Shown here: positions 63,856 to 64,000 of the stretch, piece after piece | Position numbering within the stretch: position 1 is the first letter of the stretch | Layout: each line of letters opens with the position of its first letter | Assembly: GCF_040939455.1 (NCBI RefSeq) | Contig: NC_134107.1 | Location: 13,951,537-14,015,536, forward strand | Direction of reading: 5' to 3' | DNA from: Microcebus murinus | Lineage: Eukaryota > Chordata > Mammalia > Primates > Cheirogaleidae | Length of the DNA stretch: 64,000 bases | Notes under the pieces: generated by a model | What the model saw: only the letters and a program-made list of their open reading frames with translations | The model's database searches: none | What the model was told of the DNA's origin: nothing | Program-made: the position numbers and the translations under genes

Positions 63856-64000
63856 CTCAAAAACTTGCATTTTATGTACACCCAAGTTCATAGCAGCATT
63901 ATGCACAATGAGCAAAAGGTGGAGACAACCCGATTGTCTCTTGACAGATGGAGGAACAAAATGCTGTCCACACACACAACGGAATAGTATTCAGCCTTAG
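63856..64000 (+). mobile_element. L1 3' portion, cut by the window edge
   Basis: CCAAGTTCATAGCAGCATTA, CAAAAGGTGGAGACAACCC and GAATAGTATTCAGCCTTAG are sense L1 near the end of ORF2. It lies in FADS2 intron 2 and continues past the window. Confidence 0.85.

Overview
This is nuclear DNA from a mammal, almost certainly a strepsirrhine primate and probably a lemur. The evidence is the SINEs: dimeric 7SL-derived Alus that share lemur-type variants (a right arm reading GCTGTGAGCTAGGCTGACGC and an A/T-rich middle reading AATTAATTGGCCAACTAAAA), with no lorisiform-type tRNA-Alu hybrids seen. The genes are three neighbours of the human 11q12.2 fatty-acid desaturase cluster, in the same order but with the window reversed relative to the human reference.

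Layout. Positions 1-13130 hold RAB3IL1 (GRAB, a Rab3A/Rab8 guanine nucleotide exchange factor) on the + strand: nine coding exons, with the first exon lying off the left edge. Positions 13131-20640 are an intergenic spacer. It contains an old L1 broken up by two or more Alus and a dead mariner transposon, a MER20 element, and a long TTTC microsatellite. Positions 20640-37900 hold FADS3, complete on the + strand: a CpG-island promoter with CCAAT and TATA-like elements, then 12 exons coding 449 residues. Positions 37900-43525 separate the convergent desaturase genes. Positions 43525-64000 hold FADS2 (acyl-CoA delta-6 desaturase) on the - strand: exons 12 back to 3, with exons 1-2 (including most of the cytochrome b5 domain) off the right edge.

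All inferred introns are GT-AG. I read the exon boundaries by hand, checking splice sites, phase and the remembered human proteins. FADS2 and FADS3 are tandem paralogues with identical lengths for exons 3, 4 and 6-12. They differ by one codon in exon 5. Both keep the three desaturase histidine boxes; FADS3 also keeps the HPGG haem motif, while that part of FADS2 is outside the window. FADS2 makes polyunsaturated fatty acids. FADS3 is reported to act mainly on sphingoid bases (delta-14) and trans-vaccenate. RAB3IL1 is a bystander in membrane traffic rather than lipid synthesis.

There is no sign of a prokaryotic-type system, CRISPR array, tRNA or rRNA. The most unusual material is structural: a 62-bp segment copied into an Alu from about 1.24 kb away, ultrashort retroposons with perfect target-site duplications, a duplicated splice donor in RAB3IL1, an exact CTCF-consensus match abutting a RAB3IL1 exon, and an unexplained CpG-rich hairpin.
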